From Variovorax sp. dw_308 (lineage in GTDB: Bacteria; Pseudomonadota; Gammaproteobacteria; Burkholderiales; Burkholderiaceae_C), in NCBI RefSeq assembly GCF_019207085.1, contig NZ_JAATOM010000002.1, positions 496,001 to 560,000 on the forward strand: 64,000 nucleotides of DNA. Direction: 5' to 3'. Positions 17,936-26,036 of this stretch are shown here, piece after piece. Below the pieces are notes generated by a model that had not been told where the DNA came from, made no database searches, and saw only the letters and a list, made by a program, of their open reading frames with translations. Made by a program: the position numbers and the translations under genes. Every line of letters starts with the position of its first letter. Position 1 is the stretch's first letter.

Positions 17936-17997
17936 TGGAAACCTCCGCGCTGTCGCGCTGCGGTGCGAGCGCCTTCGGGCGGCCGGACGGCGCTCAT
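17874..17997 (-). repeat. tandem 62-bp repeat unit, two copies, between livF and livG
   Basis: Two head-to-tail units of exactly 62 bp, each running from one ATGA junction to the next. The shared core (on the minus strand CGAAGGCGCTCGCACCGC) is identical in both, and in a third copy at 19938-19999 on the plus strand. Each unit can form a CGCC-CGAA-GGCG tetraloop hairpin and a GCGCT/AGCGC stem. 62 is not a multiple of three, which is exactly what keeps an ATGA overlap at both ends. No other copy was noticed in the window. Confidence 0.85.
17932..17997 (-). CDS. 21-residue coupled peptide ORF, first tandem copy (PEGARTAAR core)
   Basis: A tiny ORF, MSAVRPPEGARTAARQRGGFQ. Its ATG overlaps the LivF stop (ATGA) and its stop overlaps the start of the second copy. 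It contains GCGGAGGT close to its end, a ribosome-binding site for the next ORF. It differs from the second copy at one position in the first 44 bases and diverges near the 3' end. Existence as a peptide is an inference. Confidence 0.55.
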   Translation of the reverse strand: MSAVRPPEGARTAARQRGGFQ

Positions 17998-18785
17998 GAC
18001 AACCACCTCTTGCGCCGCTTGTAGTGCTTGATCTCGCGCATGCTGCGCCGCTGGCCGCCAGCCTGCACGCCAAGGTAGAACTCCTTCACGTCGTCGTTGG
18101 CCAGCAGCTTCGCGGGCGTGTCGTCGAGCACCACCCTGCCGCGCTCCATGATGTAGCCGTAGTCCGCCAGCGAGAGCGCGAGTTGCGCGTTCTGCTCGAC
18201 CAGCAGCACCGTCAGTCCGCGCTCGTCGCGCAGCCGACGGATGATGTCGAAGATCTCCGCGATGATCTGCGGCGCCAGCCCCAGCGAAGGCTCGTCGAGC
18301 AGCAGCAGCTTCGGCTGGCTCATGAGCGCCCGGCCGATCGCCACCATCTGCTGCTGCCCGCCAGAGAGATAGCCGGCCACCCGATGCCGGTGCGCCTCGA
18401 TCGCGGGGAACAATCTGTAGATGTTGGCGAGCGCCTCCGATGTGCCGGCTGCGGGCTGCAGGTAGCCGCCCATGCGCAGGTTCTCCTCCACCGTGAGGGT
18501 GTCGAACAGGCGCCGGCCTTCGGGTACCTGCACCAGGCCGCGAGCCACGATCTCGTGCGGGGCGCAGCGCTCCAGGCTGTCGTCGCGGTAGCGGATGGTG
18601 CCGCCGGTGATCTCGCCGTCCTCGGGGTACAGCACGCCGCAAATGGCCTTCAGCACGGTCGACTTGCCGGCGCCGTTGCTGCCCAGCAGCGCGATGATCC
18701 GGCCCTCGCCCACTTCGAGCGACACATCGCGCACAGCCTCCACCGCATGGTCATAGAAGACCTGCAGGTTGGTGACGTTCAGCAT
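17994..18785 (-). CDS. livF: Liv-type ABC transporter ATPase LivF
   Basis: A 263-residue ABC ATPase. Walker A GSNGAGKS is at about residues 35-42, the signature YLSGGQQQMVAIGRAL near 157, and Walker B KLLLLDEPSLGLAP follows. The ATG at 18785 gives the standard family start (MLNVTNLQVFYD); the open frame extends 37 codons further up but without family similarity. The C-terminus has an extra basic tail (REIKHYKRRKRWLS). It is the first gene of the minus-strand run and its stop overlaps the first small peptide ORF rather than livG. Confidence 0.92.
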   Translation of the reverse strand: MLNVTNLQVFYDHAVEAVRDVSLEVGEGRIIALLGSNGAGKSTVLKAICGVLYPEDGEITGGTIRYRDDSLERCAPHEIVARGLVQVPEGRRLFDTLTVEENLRMGGYLQPAAGTSEALANIYRLFPAIEAHRHRVAGYLSGGQQQMVAIGRALMSQPKLLLLDEPSLGLAPQIIAEIFDIIRRLRDERGLTVLLVEQNAQLALSLADYGYIMERGRVVLDDTPAKLLANDDVKEFYLGVQAGGQRRSMREIKHYKRRKRWLS

Positions 18786-19137
18786 AGCCGTGCGCCGCGG
18801 GTCGGCGACTCTCGCAAGTTCAAGTCTTGTCTCCGCGCCGATGCCGGCGTCTGTCTTGTGTGGCCGGATATTGCGACCCGGTTCAGGGCCTGTCAACAGA
18901 TTTATGACCCATACTCAAATTTGCAATGGGCGGATCGCGGGTTTCAAATCGCCTCGCTCATTCACATTGCACGCCTCAAGATGTTGCCAATGAATATCGC
19001 ATATCTCAGGGTATTACCTAGCCTCCAATCCCTTCCAAACCAACTCGATCGGGTGTCTCATTGCATTCGTTTCATCGCACTTTATTGAGTGACGGTCAAC
19101 GCAAGCGGCATTGCCTGTGCAACGGCCTTGGAGACAT
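18786..19137. promoter_or_regulatory. divergent promoter region between livF and an enoyl-CoA hydratase gene
   Basis: A 352-bp gene-free stretch, clearly more AT-rich than its surroundings (especially 18890-19085). It must hold the promoter of the long minus-strand liv/carboxylase run and that of the plus-strand hydratase-synthetase-dehydrogenase operon. I could not pick a convincing -35/-10 pair or a palindromic operator by eye. The TetR protein encoded at 7533-8375 is the natural candidate regulator. Confidence 0.6.
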
Positions 19138-19941
19138 ATGGACAACCCGAATTCCGTGGTGCTCGACGCATCGAGCGAAATCGTCACGCTCACGCTCCGG
19201 CGCCCTGCTTCGCTGAACGCCCTCGACTTCGACGCGATTACTGCCCTGGGCCGCGCGGTCGCGCAGGTCGCCGCAATGCCGCACGCGCGCGTGCTGATGT
19301 TGCGCGGCGAGGGACGTTCCTTCTGCGGCGGCGGCGACGTGGCCGCAATGCACGCGGAGCGCGAGGACCTGCCGGCCTTCATTGCCAGGATGATCGACAG
19401 CTTCCACGGCACCGCAATGGCCCTGAACCGCTTGCCGATTCCGGTGATCGCCAGCGTGCACGGTGCGGTGGCGGGCGGTGGCATCTCGCTCGCGCTGGCC
19501 TGCGACATGGTGGTCGCGGCGCGTGGCACACGCTTCGTGACGGCGTATGCGCAACTGGGCGCGTCGGCCGATGGCGGACTCAGCTTCAGGCTCACCCAGC
19601 AACTGGGCGCGGCGCGGGCCTTCGAACTGCTGACGGTGCGCAGCACGCTGGAGGCCGAGGAAGCGCTGCGCCTCGGACTGATCAACCGCTTGGTCGATGC
19701 CGACCGGGCCGACGACGAAGCCTTGCGCTGGGCGCACCAACTGGCAGCCATGGCGCCGCAAGCCGTCGCGGAGATCAAGGGCCTGACCTCGGTGCAGGTC
19801 CGCGATGCACTGGAGGTGCACCTTGCGCGAGAGAAGGAGGCATTTCTTCGATGCGCGGCCACACCGGACTTTGCTGCGCGCGTGGCGGCCTTCGCGGAGC
19901 GCGGCAACGCGGCCCCGGCACAGAGGAGCGCCGCGCCATGA
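19138..19941 (+). CDS. enoyl-CoA hydratase/isomerase family protein
   Basis: A 267-residue crotonase-family protein. SFCGGGDVAAMH (about residue 61) and VHGAVAGGGISLALACD (about 106-122) form the oxyanion hole, and AQLGASADGG replaces the usual glutamate-bearing segment, so the catalytic residue is uncertain and an isomerase role is possible. The ATG at 19138 follows GGAG at a normal distance; an earlier in-frame start at 19111 has no ribosome-binding site. Its TGA overlaps the ATG of the third small peptide ORF, which in turn overlaps the next synthetase. Confidence 0.88.
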   Translation: MDNPNSVVLDASSEIVTLTLRRPASLNALDFDAITALGRAVAQVAAMPHARVLMLRGEGRSFCGGGDVAAMHAEREDLPAFIARMIDSFHGTAMALNRLPIPVIASVHGAVAGGGISLALACDMVVAARGTRFVTAYAQLGASADGGLSFRLTQQLGAARAFELLTVRSTLEAEEALRLGLINRLVDADRADDEALRWAHQLAAMAPQAVAEIKGLTSVQVRDALEVHLAREKEAFLRCAATPDFAARVAAFAERGNAAPAQRSAAP

Positions 19942-20003
19942 TCGCCCGCCGGTCGCCCGAAGGCGCTCGCACCGCCGCGCGTAGCGTGAAGGTTCCCCGA
20001 TGA
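19938..20003 (+). CDS. 21-residue coupled peptide ORF, third copy (PEGARTAAR core)
   Basis: A tiny ORF, MIARRSPEGARTAARSVKVPR, in the opposite orientation and 1.9 kb away from the tandem pair. Its ATG overlaps the hydratase TGA and its TGA overlaps the synthetase ATG, again with a 62-bp spacing (19938 to 20000). GAAGGT lies just upstream of the synthetase start. The flanks differ from the other copies while the PEGARTAAR core is kept, which argues for selection or recent common origin. Expression is unproven. Confidence 0.55.
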   Translation: MIARRSPEGARTAARSVKVPR

Positions 20004-21583
20004 GCACTGCTTCCGCCACGCCCACCTGGTCGACAGACGCGGTGCTCGCGAGCGACATCACGCTCGATGCGATGTTCCGCCGTGCGTTCACCGTGTTCGG
20101 CCCGCGCACCGCGATCAGTTGGGACGGGGGCACACGAACCTACGCGGAAACCGGCGAGCGCGCCTGGCGGCTGGCCAGCGCATTGCAGGCCCGTGGCTAC
20201 CGGCGCGGCGACACCATCGCGGTGCTGTCGGAAACGCGCGCGGAGTACATCGAGTGCTATGCCGCACTCGCAGCGCTCGGCATCACGGTCGCGACGCTGA
20301 ACACCCGCCTGCACCCTCGCGAACTGGCGACCTGCCTGCACAAGTGCCGGCCGACCGGCCTGCTGGTCTCGGACGCCCTGGCGCCGGTGGCGGAAGGACT
20401 GCGCGCGGACCAGGCGCAGATCCGCCACTGGATCGCCTTCGGCAACGTGCCCGGCTTCGATGACTACGAAGCCTTGCTGCGCGCGAGCCCAGCCGATGCA
20501 CCGCCGCGCGTGGCGCAGGGCTCGGACATCCACAACATCCTCTTCACCAGCGGCACCACCGGCCAGCCCAAGGGCGCCCTCATCAGCCAGCGCGCCGCGG
20601 CCACGCGCGGCCTGCGGCTGGCGCAGTGGTTCGGCCTGACCGAGAACGACGGCTTCATCGGCTGGCTGCCCCTGTTCCATTGCGGCGGTGACGAACCGCT
20701 GTACGCCACGATCTGGACTGGCGGCACCTACGCGACCTTGCGCAAGGCGGATGCGGCGCAGATGTTCAACCTGGTTGAGCGCGACCGGCTGAGCTGGACC
20801 CTGCTGCTGCCCGGCGTCATCACCGATTTCCTGAACCATCCGGCGCGCACGTCGCACGACCTGTCGAGCCTGCGCTTCGCGATCGGCTACGCGAACATGA
20901 TGCCGCAGGTGATCGCCCGCCTGACCGCGGCCTGCAACATCGACTTCTACGATGCCTTCGGCCAGAGCGAGAGCAGCCTGCTGCTGGCGCACCGGCGTTC
21001 CGGCCCGGGCGAGATGCCGTCGCTTCGCAAGCTGCCATCCCCGCTCATGGAAGTGCGCATCGTCGACGACGACATGAACGAGATGCCGGTGGGCCAGCCC
21101 GGCGAATGCGTGGTGCGCGGCCCGAGCGTCATGTCGGGCTACCTCGACGACGACGTCGCCAATGCCGAGGTGTTCCGCGGCGGCTGGCTGCACACCGGCG
21201 ACCTGTTGCGCCGCGAGGCGGACGGCACGCTGGTCTTCGTCGACCGCAAGAAGTACCTCATCAAGACCGGCGGCGAGAACGTCTACCCGGCCGAGGTCGA
21301 GGCCGTGATCGGACGGCATCCTGCCGTGCAGGAGGCCTGCGTCTTCGGCGTGCCCGATGCCCATTGGGGCGAGACCATCAAGGCGGTGCTGGTGCTGCAA
21401 CCGGGCGCGCAAGCCACGCGCGAAGAGATCGTCGCCTGGTGCCGCGAAGGACTCGCGGGCTACAAGCGCCCACGCTACCTGCAGTTCGTGCGCAGCGAGG
21501 AACTGCCGCGCAGCACCACCGGCAAGCTGCAACGGCACGAACTCGCGCGGCTGCCGCTCGACGACGGGCAGCGCATCGACTAG
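20000..21583 (+). CDS. AMP-forming acyl-CoA synthetase
   Basis: A 527-residue ANL-family acyl-CoA synthetase of normal length. The P-loop FTSGTTGQPKG is near residue 180, FYDAFGQSESS near 315, the HTGDLLRRE motif near 398, and the A10 region with catalytic lysine reads STTGKLQRHEL near 510. It activates a carboxylic acid. Together with the hydratase before it and the dehydrogenase after it, it makes up a short beta-oxidation operon divergent from the liv/carboxylase run. It is the third synthetase in 20 kb. Confidence 0.92.
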   Translation: MSTASATPTWSTDAVLASDITLDAMFRRAFTVFGPRTAISWDGGTRTYAETGERAWRLASALQARGYRRGDTIAVLSETRAEYIECYAALAALGITVATLNTRLHPRELATCLHKCRPTGLLVSDALAPVAEGLRADQAQIRHWIAFGNVPGFDDYEALLRASPADAPPRVAQGSDIHNILFTSGTTGQPKGALISQRAAATRGLRLAQWFGLTENDGFIGWLPLFHCGGDEPLYATIWTGGTYATLRKADAAQMFNLVERDRLSWTLLLPGVITDFLNHPARTSHDLSSLRFAIGYANMMPQVIARLTAACNIDFYDAFGQSESSLLLAHRRSGPGEMPSLRKLPSPLMEVRIVDDDMNEMPVGQPGECVVRGPSVMSGYLDDDVANAEVFRGGWLHTGDLLRREADGTLVFVDRKKYLIKTGGENVYPAEVEAVIGRHPAVQEACVFGVPDAHWGETIKAVLVLQPGAQATREEIVAWCREGLAGYKRPRYLQFVRSEELPRSTTGKLQRHELARLPLDDGQRID

Positions 21584-21625
21584 CGGTGTGCCATCACGCC
21601 CTTGAATTTCCCATCTCCAAACCAC

Positions 21626-22828
21626 ATGAACTCCACCGCCTCCACGCAAAGCGCAGCCCAACGCTTCTCCGGCCTCTCCGACGACGAGCAGCAGATCCTC
21701 GACCAGGCCGACCATTTCGCCCGGCAGGAGCTCTACCCGCTTTCGCAGCGCATGGACGACGAGGAATGGTGGCCGCCCGAAGCCTTCGCGCGCATCGGCG
21801 CCACCGGCTACTTCGGCGTGCCGGTGCCCGAGGCCTACGGCGGCGTCGGCATGGACCTGTTCGCCAGCGGCCTGGTGGTGCAGGCCTTCTCGCGCTGGAA
21901 CCATGCGCTGGCGCTGAGCTGGGTCGCGCACGAGAACCTCTGCCTCTACAACATCTACCGCAACGCCAACGAGACGCTGCGCAAGGCTTACCTGCCCGGC
22001 CTGTGCAACGGCACGCGGATTGGCGCGCTCGGCCTCACGGAACCCGGCGCCGGCTCCGATGCGCTCGGCTCCATGCGCACCACCGCCACGCGCGACGGAG
22101 ACGACTACCTGCTCAACGGCAGCAAGATCTACATCACCAACGGCGCCGTCGCCGACGTGATGCTCGTCTATGCCAAGACGAACAAGGACAAGGGCGCCAA
22201 GGGCATCTCGGCTTTCATCGTCGAGAAGGACTACCCCGGCTTCAAGGTCGCGCAGAAACTGAAGAAGATGGGCTTCCGCGGCAGCCAGACGGCCGAGTTG
22301 GTGTTCGACAACTGCCGCGTGCCCGCGCGCAACCTGGTCGGGGAGGAAGACCGCGGCGTGCAGGTGGTGATGAGCGGGCTGGACCTGGAGCGCTCGATGA
22401 TCTCGCCGATCTGCCTGGGCATCTGCGAGCGCGCGCTGCAACTGTCGATCGACTACGCCCGCACCCGCCAGCAGTTCGGCCAGCCGATCTCCAATTTCCA
22501 GATGATTCGCGCCAAGCTGGCGGACATGTACGTGTGGATCGAGTCGATGCGCGTGTTCACCTACCAGGCGCTGCGCGCGGCCAACGAGCTCGAGATTGGC
22601 GGCGGCGGCCGCGGCGACATCCACATGATCACCGCCGCCTCCGTGATGTACGCGGCCGAGACCATGAACAAGGTGCTCAACGAAGCCGTGCAGATCCACG
22701 GCGGCACCGGCTACATCTGGGAGTCCGAAGTGAACCGGCTCTATCGCGCGATCAAGCTGCTGGAGATCGGCGCCGGCACGACCGAAGTGCGAAAGATCAT
22801 CATCAGCGACGAGTTGCTCAAGCGCTGA
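21626..22828 (+). CDS. isovaleryl-CoA dehydrogenase-like acyl-CoA dehydrogenase
   Basis: A 400-residue FAD acyl-CoA dehydrogenase. The FAD/substrate segments LTEPGAGSDALGS (about residue 145) and YITNG (about 167) are normal. The catalytic glutamate appears to be the one in SGLDLERSM (about 251), the isovaleryl-CoA dehydrogenase position, while the classic C-terminal YEGT-type Glu region reads LLEIGAGTTEVRK. That pattern favours 2-methyl-branched or isovaleryl/citronellyl-type substrates. The ATG at 21626 is preferred over a TTG at 21602; neither has a clear ribosome-binding site. Confidence 0.88.
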   Translation: MNSTASTQSAAQRFSGLSDDEQQILDQADHFARQELYPLSQRMDDEEWWPPEAFARIGATGYFGVPVPEAYGGVGMDLFASGLVVQAFSRWNHALALSWVAHENLCLYNIYRNANETLRKAYLPGLCNGTRIGALGLTEPGAGSDALGSMRTTATRDGDDYLLNGSKIYITNGAVADVMLVYAKTNKDKGAKGISAFIVEKDYPGFKVAQKLKKMGFRGSQTAELVFDNCRVPARNLVGEEDRGVQVVMSGLDLERSMISPICLGICERALQLSIDYARTRQQFGQPISNFQMIRAKLADMYVWIESMRVFTYQALRAANELEIGGGGRGDIHMITAASVMYAAETMNKVLNEAVQIHGGTGYIWESEVNRLYRAIKLLEIGAGTTEVRKIIISDELLKR

Positions 22829-22901
22829 GCAGCCGTCGCTGCCCCCGGCACGGCGCCACCGCCTCTTGCGCCGCGCTGCGTCTTGCGATCTGCTTGCGCG
22901 C

Positions 22902-25532
22902 ATGAGCAGCAATGAGCCCGGGGCAGACGATCGCAACGTGCGCGTCCGGGGCGCGCGCGAGCACAACCTGAAGGATGTCGACGTCGACATACCGCGCGAT
23001 GCGCTGGTCGTCTTCAGCGGCGTCTCGGGCTCGGGCAAGTCCTCGCTCGCCTTCGGGACGATCTATGCAGAGGCGCAGCGCCGCTACTTCGAATCGGTCG
23101 CGCCCTATGCGCGGCGCCTGATCGACCAGGTCGGCGTGCCCGACGTGGACAGCATCGAGGGGCTGCCGCCCGCCGTCGCTCTGCAGCAGCAGCGCGGCAC
23201 GCCCAGCACACGCTCGTCCGTCGGCAGCGTCACCACGCTGTCGAGCCTGCTGCGCATGCTCTACTCGCGCGCCGGCAGCTACCCGCCGAAGCAGCCCATG
23301 TTGTATGCCGAGGACTTCTCCCCCAACACGCCACAGGGTGCCTGCCCGACCTGCCACGGCCTCGGCCGCGTGTTCGAGGTCAACGAGAAGACCATGGTGC
23401 CGGACGATTCGCTCACCATCCGCGAGCGCGCCATCGCCTCCTGGCCCCCGGCCTGGCAAGGGCAGAACCTGCGCGACATCCTGGTCAGCCTGGGCTACGA
23501 CGTCGACACGCCATGGCGCGACCTGCCCAGGAAGCACCGCGACTGGATCCTCTTCACCGAGGAACAGCCGACCGCCCCGGTCTATGCCGGCTTCACGCCC
23601 GAGGAGACGCGCGCAGCCCTGCGCCGGAAGATGGAACCCAGCTACCAGGGCACCTTCACGGGCGCAAGGCGCTACGTCCTGCACACCTTCGCGACCACCC
23701 AAAGTGCGTTGATGAAGAAGCGTGTCGCGCGCTTCATGATCGGCGCCACCTGTCCGACCTGCGGCGGCAAGCGCCTCAAGCGGGAAGCGCTGGGCGTGAC
23801 CTTCGCCGGCCATGACATCGGCGAGATCTCGCGCATGCCGCTCAGCCAGTTGGCGGAAGTCCTCAAGCCGGCTGCCGAGGGGCGGCTGGTGGGCGCGCAG
23901 GCCGCTTCGACGCTCAGCCGCTCGGCCTCGCGCAAGGACACCGAGCGCCGGATCGCCGCTGGGGGCGCCAGCCACGCGGCCTCGCCCGACGTGCGCCGCA
24001 CGCCCGAGCTGTCGGAAGAAAAGCGCATCGCAGCCCAGCGCATCGCGCACGACGTGCTGGAACGCGTCACCACGCTCACCGAACTCGGCCTCGGGTACCT
24101 GTCGCTCGACCGCAGCACGCCCACGCTGTCGCCCGGCGAACTGCAGCGACTGCGGCTCGCCACGCAGATCCGCTCCAACCTGTTCGGTGTCGTATACGTG
24201 CTCGACGAGCCTTCCGCGGGACTGCACCCGGCCGACGGCGAGGCGCTGCGCGTGGCGCTCGGCCGCCTCAAGCGCTCGGGCAACTCGATCTTCGTGGTCG
24301 AGCATGACCTCGAGGTGATGCGGCATGCGGACTGGATCGTCGACGTCGGCCCGGATGCCGGCGAACTCGGCGGCCGCGTGCTCTACAGCGGCCCGCCCCA
24401 GGGCTTGCGCGACCTGGCCGGCTCGCATACCGCGCGCTACCTGTTCGCCGAACCGGCGCCGCGCGCCCGCCCGCCGCGCCAGCCCGCCGGTTGGCTGCAG
24501 CTTGCGAACGTGACGCGCAACAACCTTCGTCAACTCGACGCGGCCATCCCGCTCGGCGTGTTCACCACGGTGACCGGCGTCTCCGGCTCGGGCAAATCAA
24601 GCCTCGTGAGTCAGGCGCTGATCGAGCTCGTGGCTGCGCACCTCGGCCACGAGCCGCCCGAGGCAGAGGACGAATCCGATGACCCGGAAGCCGCCTTGCC
24701 GCCGGGCGCCGTGGCCGGACACATCGCCAGCGGCGTCGAGTCGATCCATCGGCTGGTGCGCGTCGACCAGAAGCCGATCGGCCGTACGCCGCGCTCCAAC
24801 CTTGCCACCTACACCGGCCTCTTCGACGCGGTGCGCAAGCTGTTCGCGGGGACGGCGGCGGCAAGGCGGCTGCGCTATGACGCCGGCCGCTTCTCTTTCA
24901 ACGTTGCCAAGGGCCGATGCGACACCTGCGAAGGCGAGGGCTTCGTGAGCGTCGAACTGCTCTTCATGCCGAGCGTCTATGCGCCCTGCCCCACCTGCCA
25001 CGGCGCCCGCTACAACGAGGCGACGCTCAAGGTGCAATGGAACGGCCGCAACATCGCCGAGGTACTGGGCCTGACGGTGAGCGAGGCCGTGGCTTTCTTC
25101 GCCGACCAGCCGGCGGTGGGCCGCCCGCTGGCGCTGCTGGAGGCGATCGGCCTCGGCTACCTGCGGCTGGGCCAGCCGGCCACGGAACTCTCAGGCGGCG
25201 AAGCCCAGCGCATCAAGCTGGCGACCGAACTTCAGCGCGTGCAGCGCGGCCACACGCTCTATGTGCTCGACGAGCCGACCACCGGCCTGCACGCGGCCGA
25301 CGTCGACAAGCTGATGGCGCAACTGGATGGGTTGGTCGAGGCCGGCAACACCGTGGTCGTGGTCGAGCACGAACTGCGCGTGATCGCCGCGAGCGACTGG
25401 GTCATCGACATGGGGCCGGGTGCCGGCGACGAAGGCGGGCGCATCGTCGCGCAGGGCACGCCCGACGCGATCACGGCGGCGAGCGCAAGCGTGACCGGCA
25501 GGTACCTGGCGCGTCTCGGGGCAGGCGCATGA
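22902..25532 (+). CDS. UvrA-like excinuclease paralogue (tandem ABC ATPase)
   Basis: An 876-residue UvrA-like protein, shorter than canonical UvrA (about 940). Both ATPase halves are present: Walker A GVSGSGKSS at about residues 39 and 562, and zinc-finger cysteines in CPTCHGLGRV, CPTCGGKRL, CDTCEGEGF and CPTCHGARY. The first signature is SPGELQRL and the second SGGEAQRI, so only the second has the canonical GG. Such shortened UvrA paralogues are common in Betaproteobacteria, are thought to bind DNA and may lack the UvrB-binding region; a repair role for this one is unproven. The ATG at 22902 gives a normal N-terminus. Confidence 0.9.
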   Translation: MSSNEPGADDRNVRVRGAREHNLKDVDVDIPRDALVVFSGVSGSGKSSLAFGTIYAEAQRRYFESVAPYARRLIDQVGVPDVDSIEGLPPAVALQQQRGTPSTRSSVGSVTTLSSLLRMLYSRAGSYPPKQPMLYAEDFSPNTPQGACPTCHGLGRVFEVNEKTMVPDDSLTIRERAIASWPPAWQGQNLRDILVSLGYDVDTPWRDLPRKHRDWILFTEEQPTAPVYAGFTPEETRAALRRKMEPSYQGTFTGARRYVLHTFATTQSALMKKRVARFMIGATCPTCGGKRLKREALGVTFAGHDIGEISRMPLSQLAEVLKPAAEGRLVGAQAASTLSRSASRKDTERRIAAGGASHAASPDVRRTPELSEEKRIAAQRIAHDVLERVTTLTELGLGYLSLDRSTPTLSPGELQRLRLATQIRSNLFGVVYVLDEPSAGLHPADGEALRVALGRLKRSGNSIFVVEHDLEVMRHADWIVDVGPDAGELGGRVLYSGPPQGLRDLAGSHTARYLFAEPAPRARPPRQPAGWLQLANVTRNNLRQLDAAIPLGVFTTVTGVSGSGKSSLVSQALIELVAAHLGHEPPEAEDESDDPEAALPPGAVAGHIASGVESIHRLVRVDQKPIGRTPRSNLATYTGLFDAVRKLFAGTAAARRLRYDAGRFSFNVAKGRCDTCEGEGFVSVELLFMPSVYAPCPTCHGARYNEATLKVQWNGRNIAEVLGLTVSEAVAFFADQPAVGRPLALLEAIGLGYLRLGQPATELSGGEAQRIKLATELQRVQRGHTLYVLDEPTTGLHAADVDKLMAQLDGLVEAGNTVVVVEHELRVIAASDWVIDMGPGAGDEGGRIVAQGTPDAITAASASVTGRYLARLGAGA

Positions 25533-25546
25533 AGCTCGCCGACCCC

Positions 25547-25972
<426 letters not shown>

Positions 25973-26036
25973 GGGGGTCTCCTGTTCTGGTGCGGTATGT
26001 CGATGCCGGATCACACGGGACTACGTGCGCGTGCGG

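Noticed and set aside
19775..23038. A 1087-codon open frame on the minus strand
   Set aside because: It is antisense to the acyl-CoA synthetase and dehydrogenase genes and shows no recognisable domain.
24182..24240. First ABC signature of the UvrA-like protein reading SPGE instead of SGGE as a damaging mutation
   Set aside because: The surrounding motif is otherwise intact, the second signature is canonical and the shortened UvrA subfamily appears to share this variation.
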